A stretch of 7,049 nucleotides of DNA from an uncultured Selenomonadaceae bacterium (GTDB lineage: Bacteria > Bacillota > Negativicutes > Selenomonadales > Selenomonadaceae), in assembly GCA_905233325.1 (NCBI GenBank), contig CAJODU010000081.1, positions 1 to 7,049 on the forward strand, written 5' to 3'. Positions 1 to 6,069 of the stretch are shown piece by piece; within the stretch, counting starts at the first letter, position 1, and each line of letters starts with the position of its first letter. Position numbers and translations under genes: made by a program. The notes below the pieces were generated by a model, which made no database searches, was not told the DNA's origin, and saw only the letters and a list, made by a program, of their open reading frames with translations.

Positions 1-447
1 GTCAAAACTGTTTATGTTGAAATGAAAAACAAACATAATACAATGAACTCGGCAGCAAGTGCCAAAACTTATATGAAAATGCAAGGACAACTTCTTTCAG
101 AAAAAGACTGCGCGTGCTTTCTCGTCGAAGTTATTGCCAAAAAATCACAAAATATTGCTTGGGTTGTCTCTCTTGATGGTCAGCGTCAAACACACAAATT
201 TATTCGTCGTGTTAGCATTGATGAATTTTACAAAATCGTCACCGGTGAAGATGACGCTTTCTATCAAATGTGTATGATTTTACCTTCAATTATTGAGGAA
301 GTTGTGAACAATGCAACCGCTTTCAATATTCCTAAAGATACCGTATTTGACGAACTAAAAAACAAAGCTGTATCATCATTTGAATTGGCTTTATATATGC
401 TGGCTTTTGAAAAATACATTGGATTTGAAGATTATGTTCAGCGATAA
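1..447 (+). CDS. Type II restriction endonuclease, Eco47II-like (3' part, enters from left edge)
   Basis: The reading frame is open from base 1 to the TAA at 445-447. The ATG at 22 is internal, because the codons before it (V-K-T-V-Y-V-E) continue the protein. The stretch VYVEMKNKHNTMNS carries an E-x-K (codons 7-9), which fits the second half of a PD-(D/E)XK nuclease site; the first Asp would lie upstream of the window. From memory, VEMKNKHNTMNS, the following AKTYMKMQ, LVEVIAKKSQNI, RRVSIDEFYKIVTG and AFYQMCMILPSIIE all resemble the Eco47II family (type II enzymes cutting GGNCC DNA). A cognate cytosine methyltransferase would be expected outside the window. The gene is AT-rich (about 35% GC in sampled lines) compared with rel and alr, which suggests horizontal acquisition. 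It ends 30 bases before rel. The family call is recognition without alignment; nuclease function and exact specificity are inferred. Confidence 0.75.
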   Translation, partial: VKTVYVEMKNKHNTMNSAASAKTYMKMQGQLLSEKDCACFLVEVIAKKSQNIAWVVSLDGQRQTHKFIRRVSIDEFYKIVTGEDDAFYQMCMILPSIIEEVVNNATAFNIPKDTVFDELKNKAVSSFELALYMLAFEKYIGFEDYVQR

Positions 448-477
448 ATAACATAAAAATATATTTGTGGTGATAGT

Positions 478-2706
478 ATGAATGATAAAGGAAAGAAACC
501 TGTAACGATACAATCTATCATTGATCTGGTCAAGAGTTATCATCCAAAAGCGGACTTTGACTTGATTGAGCGAGCATATCTCGTGGCGGCTGAAGGACAT
601 AGAGGGCAGACCCGCATATCCGGCGAGCCTTATATAAATCACCCTCTCCACGTCGCTCAGATTCTCGCAGAACTTCATCTTGACGACGAGACGATAGCTG
701 CCGCCATTCTTCACGATGTCGTTGAGGATACTCTCTTCACCCTTGAAGAAGTCGAGGATATGTTCGGCGAAGAGATTGCCTATCTTATTGACGGCGTTAC
801 CAAACTCGGTAAAATTCCCTTCATGTCGAAGGAAGACCAGCAGCTTGAAACTTACCGCAAAATGTTCCTCGCAATGGCTAAGGATATTCGCGTCATTATG
901 ATTAAACTTGCCGACCGTCTGCACAATATGAGAACTCTCAAGTTTATGCGTGAGGACAAGCGCAAGCGGATAGCTCGCGAGACTATGGAAGTCTATGCTC
1001 CGCTTGCCAACCGTCTCGGTATATCCAGCATTAAGTGGGAGCTTGAGGATTTGAGTTTGCGTTTCCTTGAGCCGGAGATTTACTACGACCTTGTTGAGAA
1101 CGTCAAGCAAAAACGCAGAGAGCGTCAAAACTTCATAAGCGAGGCCGTCAGACAGATTGAGGAAGAGTTTGACGACTCTGATATTCACGCCTCCATCAGT
1201 GGCAGGGCTAAGCACTTCTACAGCATCTACAAAAAAATGATGCGCGACCACAAGGACATTGGCGAGATATACGATCTCTCTGCTGTCAGAATCCTGGTTG
1301 ATACCGTAAAAGACTGCTACAGCGTCCTAGGAATCATTCACGCGAAGTGGAAACCTATTCCAGGGCGTTTCAAAGATTATATCGCTATGCCTAAGTCTAA
1401 CGGCTACCAGTCACTTCACACTACGGTTATGGCACTCGGCTATCCGCTGGAAATTCAGATCAGAACTTTTGCAATGCACAGAATCAGTGAGTTTGGTGTC
1501 GCCGCCCATTGGAAATACAAGGAGGCGGGCGGCAAGAGTGTCACCGCCACAACCAGCTTTGATGAGAAGATGGCGTGGCTGCACCATATGGCCGCCCTGC
1601 AAGATGAGATCAGCGATCCCAAAGAATATATAGAGGCGTTGAAGGTGGACATCTTCAGTGATGAAGTCTTTGTCTTTACGCCGGGCGGCGATATTCTTTC
1701 ATTACCTCAAGGCTCCAACCCCATTGATTTTGCCTACCGCGTCCACACGGAGATAGGTCACCACTGCGTTGGTGCCAAGGTCAACGGCAAGATTGTGCCG
1801 CTTGAATATAAACTTCACAACGGCGATATAGTTGAAGTCATCACGAACAAGTCAAGCAACGGGCCGAGTCGCGATTGGTTGAATATTGTCGCCTCGTCGG
1901 ACACGAGAAGTAAAATTCGCTCCTGGTTCAAAAAGGAAAATCGTGAAGAAAATATTCAGAGCGGTCACGAGATAATAGAGCGTGAGATAAAGAAGTTCGG
2001 CTACTCACCTAAGGAATTGCTAAAAGATCACCGCCTGGAAGAAGTTGCCAAACGTCTCAATATTGCCGGTGAAGATGATCTGCTTGCCGCACTTGGCTAT
2101 GGTGGGATTGCTGTTCAAGGAATCATCACCAAGCTCGCGGAAATGCACAATAAAGAAGTGCAATCACAGACGACGCCGGAAGTCTCTGCCTTGTTGTCTG
2201 AGATAAAGCAGCGTCCAAAGAGCGGCAATCAGCGAAAGAGCAGTCACGGCATCCTTGTTGAGGGTGAAAGCGGTTTCTTTGTGAGACTTGCAAAGTGCTG
2301 CAATCCTATCCCCGGCGATCCGATTTCAGGATATATCACTCGCGGCAGAGGGGTATCTGTCCACCGTGCAGACTGCCCGAACATTCTCTCCGGCACTGAT
2401 ATTGAACGAATGATTGAGGTTAGCTGGGACGTTGACGTTGAGCGTGACTATCCCGTTGAAATTGAGATAGTATGCAACGATAAAAGCGGTGTACTCTCAC
2501 AGCTCCTTGCAATGCCGGCGGAGATGAAATTGAATATCCATTCCGTCCACGCAGCCCCCAACAAAAACAACAAGACTTCAACGATTGACTTGGTGATCTA
2601 TGTCAAGGACTCGAATCAAGTATCCAAGCTGATGAATCAAATGCGGAGGCTGGAAGATGTCTACAGTGTCTCACGCCCGATAGAGAAGATTGTATCCGAC
2701 GATTGA
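478..2706 (+). CDS. rel: Bifunctional (p)ppGpp synthetase/hydrolase, RelA/SpoT family
   Basis: This long RSH protein (742 aa) makes ppGpp/pppGpp from ATP plus GDP/GTP and hydrolyses it, driving the stringent response on ribosomes. The N-terminal HD hydrolase domain (about 25-200) keeps H55, H79-D80, E83-D84 and D146, so it should be active. The synthetase domain (about 235-350) has SGRAKHFYSIYKKM (241-254), D266, RFKD (297-300) and EIQIRT with catalytic E325. RFKD is the RXKD form typical of bifunctional enzymes rather than the EXDD form of RelA. A TGS domain (about 391-455), a helical region, a Cys motif (C607, C608, H629, C633) and a C-terminal ACT domain (about 655-740) complete the usual order and length. 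The G-loop has Ala where Pro is common (GRPKH). The ATG at 478 follows GGTGAT (469-474), which matches the 3' end of the extended Shine-Dalgarno. A weak promoter could lie in the end of the upstream gene (TTGAAA 407-412, GATTAT 430-435). Confidence 0.97.
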   Translation: MNDKGKKPVTIQSIIDLVKSYHPKADFDLIERAYLVAAEGHRGQTRISGEPYINHPLHVAQILAELHLDDETIAAAILHDVVEDTLFTLEEVEDMFGEEIAYLIDGVTKLGKIPFMSKEDQQLETYRKMFLAMAKDIRVIMIKLADRLHNMRTLKFMREDKRKRIARETMEVYAPLANRLGISSIKWELEDLSLRFLEPEIYYDLVENVKQKRRERQNFISEAVRQIEEEFDDSDIHASISGRAKHFYSIYKKMMRDHKDIGEIYDLSAVRILVDTVKDCYSVLGIIHAKWKPIPGRFKDYIAMPKSNGYQSLHTTVMALGYPLEIQIRTFAMHRISEFGVAAHWKYKEAGGKSVTATTSFDEKMAWLHHMAALQDEISDPKEYIEALKVDIFSDEVFVFTPGGDILSLPQGSNPIDFAYRVHTEIGHHCVGAKVNGKIVPLEYKLHNGDIVEVITNKSSNGPSRDWLNIVASSDTRSKIRSWFKKENREENIQSGHEIIEREIKKFGYSPKELLKDHRLEEVAKRLNIAGEDDLLAALGYGGIAVQGIITKLAEMHNKEVQSQTTPEVSALLSEIKQRPKSGNQRKSSHGILVEGESGFFVRLAKCCNPIPGDPISGYITRGRGVSVHRADCPNILSGTDIERMIEVSWDVDVERDYPVEIEIVCNDKSGVLSQLLAMPAEMKLNIHSVHAAPNKNNKTSTIDLVIYVKDSNQVSKLMNQMRRLEDVYSVSRPIEKIVSDD

Positions 2707-2725
2707 AATAAATCTATAATATCAC

Positions 2726-2732
2726 AGAGGTG
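2726..2732 (+). promoter_or_regulatory. Shine-Dalgarno that fixes a TTG start for alr
   Basis: AGAGGTG lies six bases before TTG at 2739-2741. The alternative in-frame GTG at 2730 overlaps this Shine-Dalgarno and has only AT-rich sequence without a purine-rich site upstream. The TTG is therefore the better start. Confidence 0.7.
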
Positions 2733-2738
2733 TCAAAT

Positions 2739-3851
2739 TTGTACAATATAACCAATCGTGATGTATGGGCGGAGGTCAATCTCTCTGCCATTACTTATAA
2801 TTTAACGGAAATTCGCCGCCGCGTTGACAAAAATGTGAAACTTTGCGCCGTCGTCAAGGCTGATGCTTACGGTCACGGTGCGATTCCCGTTGCTCAATGT
2901 GCCGTTGCGGCAGGTGCCGATTATCTCGCCGTTGCAACCGTTGACGAAGGTCTGGAACTTAGAGCCGCAGGATTTACTCAACCGATTTTGATTTTGGGAT
3001 TGATTCCTCCGACGGCTGCAAATGCTGTAGTTGCCGCTGATCTGACGCAGACTGTTGCCGATTTCGATCTTGCCAAAGCAATATGCAATGCCGCCGTCAA
3101 TCAAAACAAAACAGCCAAAATCCACCTCAAGATTGAAACGGGAATGGGAAGGATTGGAGCTGCCGTTGAGGAGGCTGCCGAACTTGCAACTATGATTTCA
3201 ATGATGCCGAATATTGAGCTTGAGGGCGTCTTCTCTCACTTTGCCGCTGCCGATTCCAAAGATAAGTCCTTCGTGAAGGAACAGCTTGCCATCTTCGATA
3301 AGGCACTCAACGAGATCGACAAGCTCGGTATTAAAATAAAAATTCGCCACATTGCCGAATCTGCGGCGATCCTTGAAATACCTGAGGCACATTATGATAT
3401 GGTGCGCGCAGGTATCATTACTTATGGTCTTTACCCCTCCGCTGAGGTTACTCACACCATTGAGCTCAAGCCCGCTATGAGACTTTGTGCCCGCATTGCC
3501 TTTATCAAACACATCAAGGCGGGAACTTCCATAGGTTATGGGCGTGACTTTGTGGCAAGCCGTGACAGCGTGATAGCTACTCTGCCGCTTGGCTATGCTG
3601 ATGGCTACATTCGTGCCTACAAAGGTTTTCACGTCGAGATTAACGGCAAACTTGCACCAATCGCCGGCCGCGTCTGTATGGATCAAGTGATGGTTGATAT
3701 AACGGACATTGATGGCGTCAAGGTTGGTGATGAAGTCACTCTCTTTGGTTCGGATACTTTGACTTGTGATGATGCCGCCGCTCATTTAAATACCATTAAC
3801 TATGAGGTTACTTGCTTGGTTTCCGGACGTGTACCGAGGATTTATATTTAA
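2739..3851 (+). CDS. alr: Alanine racemase (PLP-dependent)
   Basis: This enzyme interconverts L- and D-alanine in the cytoplasm, supplying D-Ala for peptidoglycan. From the TTG start it has 370 residues, normal for the family. The PLP-binding lysine lies in VVKADAYGHG (K40), and the second catalytic base is the tyrosine of SIGYGRDF (Y267), matching K39 and Y265 of the Geobacillus enzyme. Other conserved stretches include ETGMGRIG, FSHFAAAD, YDMVRAGI, PLGYADGY and CMDQVMVD. The N-terminal TIM-barrel and C-terminal beta domain both appear complete. An in-frame GTG at 2730 would add three residues but sits on the Shine-Dalgarno. The gene starts 32 bases after the rel stop and ends 15 bases before hicA, so it is probably read in the rel operon. 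Sampled lines run at about 42-60% GC, clearly above the following hicAB. Confidence 0.97.
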   Translation: MYNITNRDVWAEVNLSAITYNLTEIRRRVDKNVKLCAVVKADAYGHGAIPVAQCAVAAGADYLAVATVDEGLELRAAGFTQPILILGLIPPTAANAVVAADLTQTVADFDLAKAICNAAVNQNKTAKIHLKIETGMGRIGAAVEEAAELATMISMMPNIELEGVFSHFAAADSKDKSFVKEQLAIFDKALNEIDKLGIKIKIRHIAESAAILEIPEAHYDMVRAGIITYGLYPSAEVTHTIELKPAMRLCARIAFIKHIKAGTSIGYGRDFVASRDSVIATLPLGYADGYIRAYKGFHVEINGKLAPIAGRVCMDQVMVDITDIDGVKVGDEVTLFGSDTLTCDDAAAHLNTINYEVTCLVSGRVPRIYI

Positions 3852-3866
3852 TGTGGAAGTGTTGAT

Positions 3867-4058
3867 GTGACATTTGAACAAATGCAAGATATAATTTTTG
3901 CCGATGGTTGGTTTCTTGATAGTATTGAAGGGTCACACTATCACTACAAGCATCATACGAAAAAAGGCAAAGTGACAATTCCTCGACATACTAAACCAAA
4001 AGATTTATCAAAGAAAACAATCAACTCTATTTTTAAGCAAGCTCAAATTAAAAAGTAG
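3867..4058 (+). CDS. hicA: HicA-family toxin (predicted mRNA interferase)
   Basis: This 63-residue protein matches HicA in length and pattern: a helix, then DGW (13-15), GSHYHYKH (22-29), KGKVTIPRH and a C-terminal helix ending IFKQAQIKK. HicA toxins have a double-stranded-RNA-binding fold and cut mRNA; the catalytic His sits in the GSH motif, here H24, and is intact. The start is GTG at 3867, preceded by GGAAGT (3855-3860) with a six-base spacer. It begins only 15 bases after the alr stop, leaving little room for its own promoter, and hicB follows immediately in the usual toxin-first order. GC content is low (about 30-42% in sampled lines) compared with alr, suggesting insertion of the pair into an older operon. 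Toxicity is inferred from family membership. Confidence 0.92.
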   Translation: MTFEQMQDIIFADGWFLDSIEGSHYHYKHHTKKGKVTIPRHTKPKDLSKKTINSIFKQAQIKK

Positions 4059-4062
4059 GTGA
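4057..4062 (+). promoter_or_regulatory. Shine-Dalgarno for hicB overlapping the hicA stop
   Basis: AGGTGA overlaps the last two bases of the hicA TAG stop and lies five bases before ATG at 4068. It favours that ATG over the in-frame GTG at 4059, which would sit on the Shine-Dalgarno. The overlap implies that hicB initiation may be coupled to translation through hicA. Confidence 0.6.
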
Positions 4063-4067
4063 AATTT

Positions 4068-4445
4068 ATGTTGACTACTTATCCTGCTATATTTTACAAA
4101 GAAAAAGATGGTTCTTTCAGCGTAGTATTTCCCGATCTGAATCACCTGGCTACTGACGGATCAGATTTTAATGAGGCAATGGCAATGGCTGTCGACTGTC
4201 TTGCCGGTTATATATACTCTGAAAAAAAAGATGGTAATATATTACCGACGCCTACACCTATAGACAAGCTCGATCCGCACTGTGAAGATGATATAGATGA
4301 TGATTACGAAGACGTTTTTGTCAATGCTGTTTCTGTTGATATGAATCAATATATCAAAGAGCATTTTGAAAAGCAAGAAAAAATAAGCAACCGATTTGAC
4401 TTGAATATCCCGATAAAATATAATCCGAAATTAACTGCAATTTGA
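4068..4445 (+). CDS. hicB: HicB-family antitoxin, apparently without the C-terminal DNA-binding domain
   Basis: The N-terminal part (125 residues from the ATG) is typical HicB: YPAIFYKEKDGSFSVVFPDL (5-24), LATDGSDFNEAMAMAVDCL, then a Pro-rich turn (60-64). This partial RNase-H-like domain binds and blocks HicA. An acidic run (EDDIDDDYED, 73-82) and FVNAVSVDMNQYIKEH (84-99) follow, as in many HicB proteins. Common homologues then continue with a KTVTIPxWL-type segment and a ribbon-helix-helix or helix-turn-helix that binds the hicAB promoter. Here residues 96-125 do not resemble that, and the gene stops. I saw no continuation in another frame, so a simple frameshift is not evident. The protein may neutralise HicA without repressing transcription. 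An upstream GTG at 4059 would add three residues (M-K-F) and cannot be excluded. The stop overlaps the Shine-Dalgarno of the next gene. Confidence 0.88.
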   Translation: MLTTYPAIFYKEKDGSFSVVFPDLNHLATDGSDFNEAMAMAVDCLAGYIYSEKKDGNILPTPTPIDKLDPHCEDDIDDDYEDVFVNAVSVDMNQYIKEHFEKQEKISNRFDLNIPIKYNPKLTAI

Positions 4446-4454
4446 GGTGTTGCA

Positions 4455-5174
4455 ATGTCAAATAAAAACGTAGTTACATTAAGCGGTGTAAAAAAACTCT
4501 ATAAAATGGGGTCGGAGATTGTTGCCGCCCTCAATGGCGTGGATTTAATTATTAATGAGGGTGAATTTGTTGCACTGATGGGGCCAAGCGGCTCCGGCAA
4601 GTCTACATTGATGAATATTCTCGGCTGCCTTGATCGTCCGACAGAAGGCTCCTACAAACTTTTGAATCAAGAGGTCAGTCACCTTTCCGATGATGATCTT
4701 GCTGCCATTCGCAATAAAACTATAGGCTTCGTATTCCAAAACTTCAATCTGCTGCCGAAGTTGACTTCTCTGGAAAATGTTGCTCTGCCTGCGGTCTATG
4801 CCGGAATAAAAACTTCTCAACGTCTCGAAATGGCTCAGGAGGCTCTGGAAAAAGTTTCACTTGCCGACCGTGCGGAGCATTTGCCTTCAGAATTGAGCGG
4901 CGGACAGCGGCAGAGAGTAGCAATCGCGAGGGCAATCGCTATGAAACCGTCAATCATCATGGCAGATGAACCGACAGGAAATCTTGACACAAAGTCAACA
5001 GGTGAGATAATGGGAATCTTTAGAGACCTCCACGCAAGCGGCTCAACTATCATTCTTGTCACCCACGAGCCGGATATTGCCCAGGCGGCGGATCGTCAAA
5101 TTCTCGTCAAAGACGGCAAAATCACCAAAGACATTATAACTGCCCATTCCACTGAAACGATTGATATAGTTTGA
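4455..5174 (+). CDS. ABC transporter ATP-binding protein, MacB/LolD-type
   Basis: This is a complete 239-residue ABC ATPase that would energise a membrane permease from the cytoplasmic side. Visible motifs are Walker A GPSGSGKST (43-51), Q-loop Q95 in VFQNFNLLP, signature LSGGQ (147-151), Walker B IIMADE (167-172), D-loop NLD (176-178) and switch H204 in VTHEPD. The combination MNILGCLDRPTEG, FNLLPKLTSLENV and DEPTGNLDTKS places it with the MacB/LolD/FtsE-like group, which handles export, lipoprotein release or mechanotransmission rather than import. No permease or membrane-fusion protein is adjacent: hicB precedes and a methyltransferase follows. The partner and substrate therefore cannot be named. 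The ATG at 4455 is preceded by GAGGTG (4444-4449), which overlaps the hicB stop, suggesting coupled translation. Confidence 0.93.
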   Translation: MSNKNVVTLSGVKKLYKMGSEIVAALNGVDLIINEGEFVALMGPSGSGKSTLMNILGCLDRPTEGSYKLLNQEVSHLSDDDLAAIRNKTIGFVFQNFNLLPKLTSLENVALPAVYAGIKTSQRLEMAQEALEKVSLADRAEHLPSELSGGQRQRVAIARAIAMKPSIIMADEPTGNLDTKSTGEIMGIFRDLHASGSTIILVTHEPDIAQAADRQILVKDGKITKDIITAHSTETIDIV

Positions 5175-5175
5175 T

Positions 5176-5180
5176 GAGGT
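5176..5180 (+). promoter_or_regulatory. Shine-Dalgarno that fixes a TTG start for the methyltransferase gene
   Basis: GAGGT starts one base after the ABC ATPase stop codon and lies seven bases before TTG at 5188. No in-frame ATG or GTG is near, so TTG is the start. The leader, including TCAAATT, resembles that of alr. Confidence 0.65.
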
Positions 5181-5187
5181 TTTCAAA

Positions 5188-5967
5188 TTGTATGATGCCA
5201 TAGTTACAACCGGTCGCAAAAATCAAAAATCATCAATCGACCTTGCCAAGAACACTGCCGTCAAATTGAATATACCATTCGTTGAGCGGCAAAATCTTTC
5301 AACCTCTGCGCTTGCCGAAATGCACAACGTCAAATATGTGTTGGTTGCCAAAAATAACTCTCTGAGACTCGTCACGGAGAATAATGAGATATTCTTTCAC
5401 CCCAGTCTGGCACATTTGCGTATAAAAAATTGCCTCAAAGGTGAAGGCGATCGTCTCATTGAGGCCATGAACTTACAAAGAGGTATGAAAGTTTTGGACT
5501 GCACTCTCGGTTTGGGTGCCGATGCAATAGTCGAAAGTTTTGCCGTCGGCGAGGAAGGCAGCGTCACCGCTCTGGAAATTAATCCCTATCTTGCCGCCAT
5601 AGTTGAGCATGGACTTCATAACTTCACAGACAACAATGATAGTGTTTTGAAGGCTATGCACAGGGTTAAAGTTGTCAATGTCGATTATATGGACTTTTTG
5701 AGGAATGTGGCAGACGATTCCTTTGATGTAGTATACTTTGATCCGATGTTCCGTCACCCGCTGGAGCGCAGCACTGCCTTAAATCCGCTCAGAGATATTG
5801 TCGATCGTCGTGCAGTTACGCCTGAGGCGATTGCTGAGGCGCGGCGTGTTGCCAAGTATCGTGTTGTCCTCAAGGAAAATGCCAAAAGTCTTGAATTTAA
5901 GCGTTTAGGCTTTGAAAATATTTGCGGTGGGAAGTACAGCCCAATTCATTATGGAGTTATGCTCTAA
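5188..5967 (+). CDS. SAM-dependent methyltransferase, RsmJ/YpiP-like (probable RNA methyltransferase)
   Basis: The C-terminal two thirds of this 259-residue protein is a class I methyltransferase fold. The SAM-binding motif I is VLDCTLGLGADA (102-113), an acidic residue ending the next strand is E130 (TALEINPY), and the catalytic-region motif is YFDPMF (183-188). VLDxTxGLGxDA plus DPMF is the hallmark of the RsmJ family; E. coli RsmJ methylates guanosine-1516 of 16S rRNA at N2. The N-terminal about 95 residues (IVTTGRKNQ, then a small alpha/beta segment through HPSLAHLRIKN) differ from E. coli RsmJ and look like the Firmicutes YpiP-type version, whose substrate I do not know. An rRNA target is thus inference. 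Translation starts at TTG 5188. The gene lies 13 bases after the ABC ATPase and closes the operon-like run; no convincing terminator follows. Confidence 0.85.
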   Translation: MYDAIVTTGRKNQKSSIDLAKNTAVKLNIPFVERQNLSTSALAEMHNVKYVLVAKNNSLRLVTENNEIFFHPSLAHLRIKNCLKGEGDRLIEAMNLQRGMKVLDCTLGLGADAIVESFAVGEEGSVTALEINPYLAAIVEHGLHNFTDNNDSVLKAMHRVKVVNVDYMDFLRNVADDSFDVVYFDPMFRHPLERSTALNPLRDIVDRRAVTPEAIAEARRVAKYRVVLKENAKSLEFKRLGFENICGGKYSPIHYGVML

Positions 5968-5980
5968 AATTTTTTGTATA

Positions 5981-5996
5981 CATTGCAACATTGCAA
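5981..5996 (+). repeat. Tandem direct repeat CATTGCAA x2
   Basis: Two adjacent perfect copies of CATTGCAA lie 14 bases after the methyltransferase stop. Since TTGCAA is self-complementary, the pair can also be read as an inverted repeat (TTGCAA-CA-TTGCAA). A related ATTGCAAT occurs just before and into the next start codon (6064-6071). It could be a protein-binding site or chance in AT-rich DNA. Confidence 0.4.
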
Positions 5997-6009
5997 GGTA
6001 GGGGAGGAA

Positions 6010-6037
6010 TTGAATCATTTTTTGTAGAATGTAATAT
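6010..6037 (+). promoter_or_regulatory. Weak candidate promoter for the TAXI receptor gene
   Basis: TTGAAT (6010-6015, four of six -35 bases) and TAATAT (6032-6037, four of six -10 bases) are separated by 16 bases in the AT-rich gap. The -10 falls inside the TAGAAT/ATTCTA inverted repeat, a plausible place for repression. A 102-base gap after a tightly packed gene run makes a separate promoter reasonable, but the elements are weak. Confidence 0.3.
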
Positions 6038-6041
6038 TCTA
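6025..6041. promoter_or_regulatory. Inverted repeat TAGAAT-N5-ATTCTA, candidate operator
   Basis: Perfect 6-bp arms separated by GTAAT lie 29 bases before the TAXI receptor start. The arms are too AT-rich and short for a strong RNA hairpin, so a dimeric regulator site is the more natural reading. It does not match any operator consensus I can name with confidence. Confidence 0.35.
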
Positions 6042-6069
6042 ATATAGAAATGCAGATGGAGTGATTGCA

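Noticed and set aside
22..447. The restriction gene as a complete small protein starting at ATG 22
   Set aside because: The frame is open to base 1, the preceding residues complete the conserved VYVEMKNKHN motif, and there is no Shine-Dalgarno before 22. This is the tail of a longer gene.
391..1251. 286-codon antisense open frame opposite rel
   Set aside because: It lies entirely over the end of the restriction gene and the conserved HD/synthetase coding sequence of rel, and its translation shows no recognisable family. It is a shadow frame.
2715..2720. Perfect TATAAT between rel and alr
   Set aside because: No acceptable -35 lies 16-18 bases upstream, and the implied transcription start near 2727 would fall within the alr Shine-Dalgarno.
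3198..3785. 195-codon antisense open frame opposite alr
   Set aside because: It is fully covered by conserved alr coding sequence, and its translation shows no domain.
478..5967. The whole cluster as a novel defence or signalling system
   Set aside because: Each gene belongs to a known family with a separate likely role. The arrangement is better explained as a housekeeping operon with an inserted toxin-antitoxin pair.
5952..5975. Possible terminator at the end of the methyltransferase gene (short stem followed by six T)
   Set aside because: The stem is only five pairs including a wobble, overlaps the stop codon, and is separated from the T run by A residues. It is too weak to call.
6010..6027. 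Five-codon leader peptide starting at TTG after GGGGAGG
   Set aside because: The spacer to the Shine-Dalgarno is only two bases and the frame is trivial, so it is not supported as a gene.
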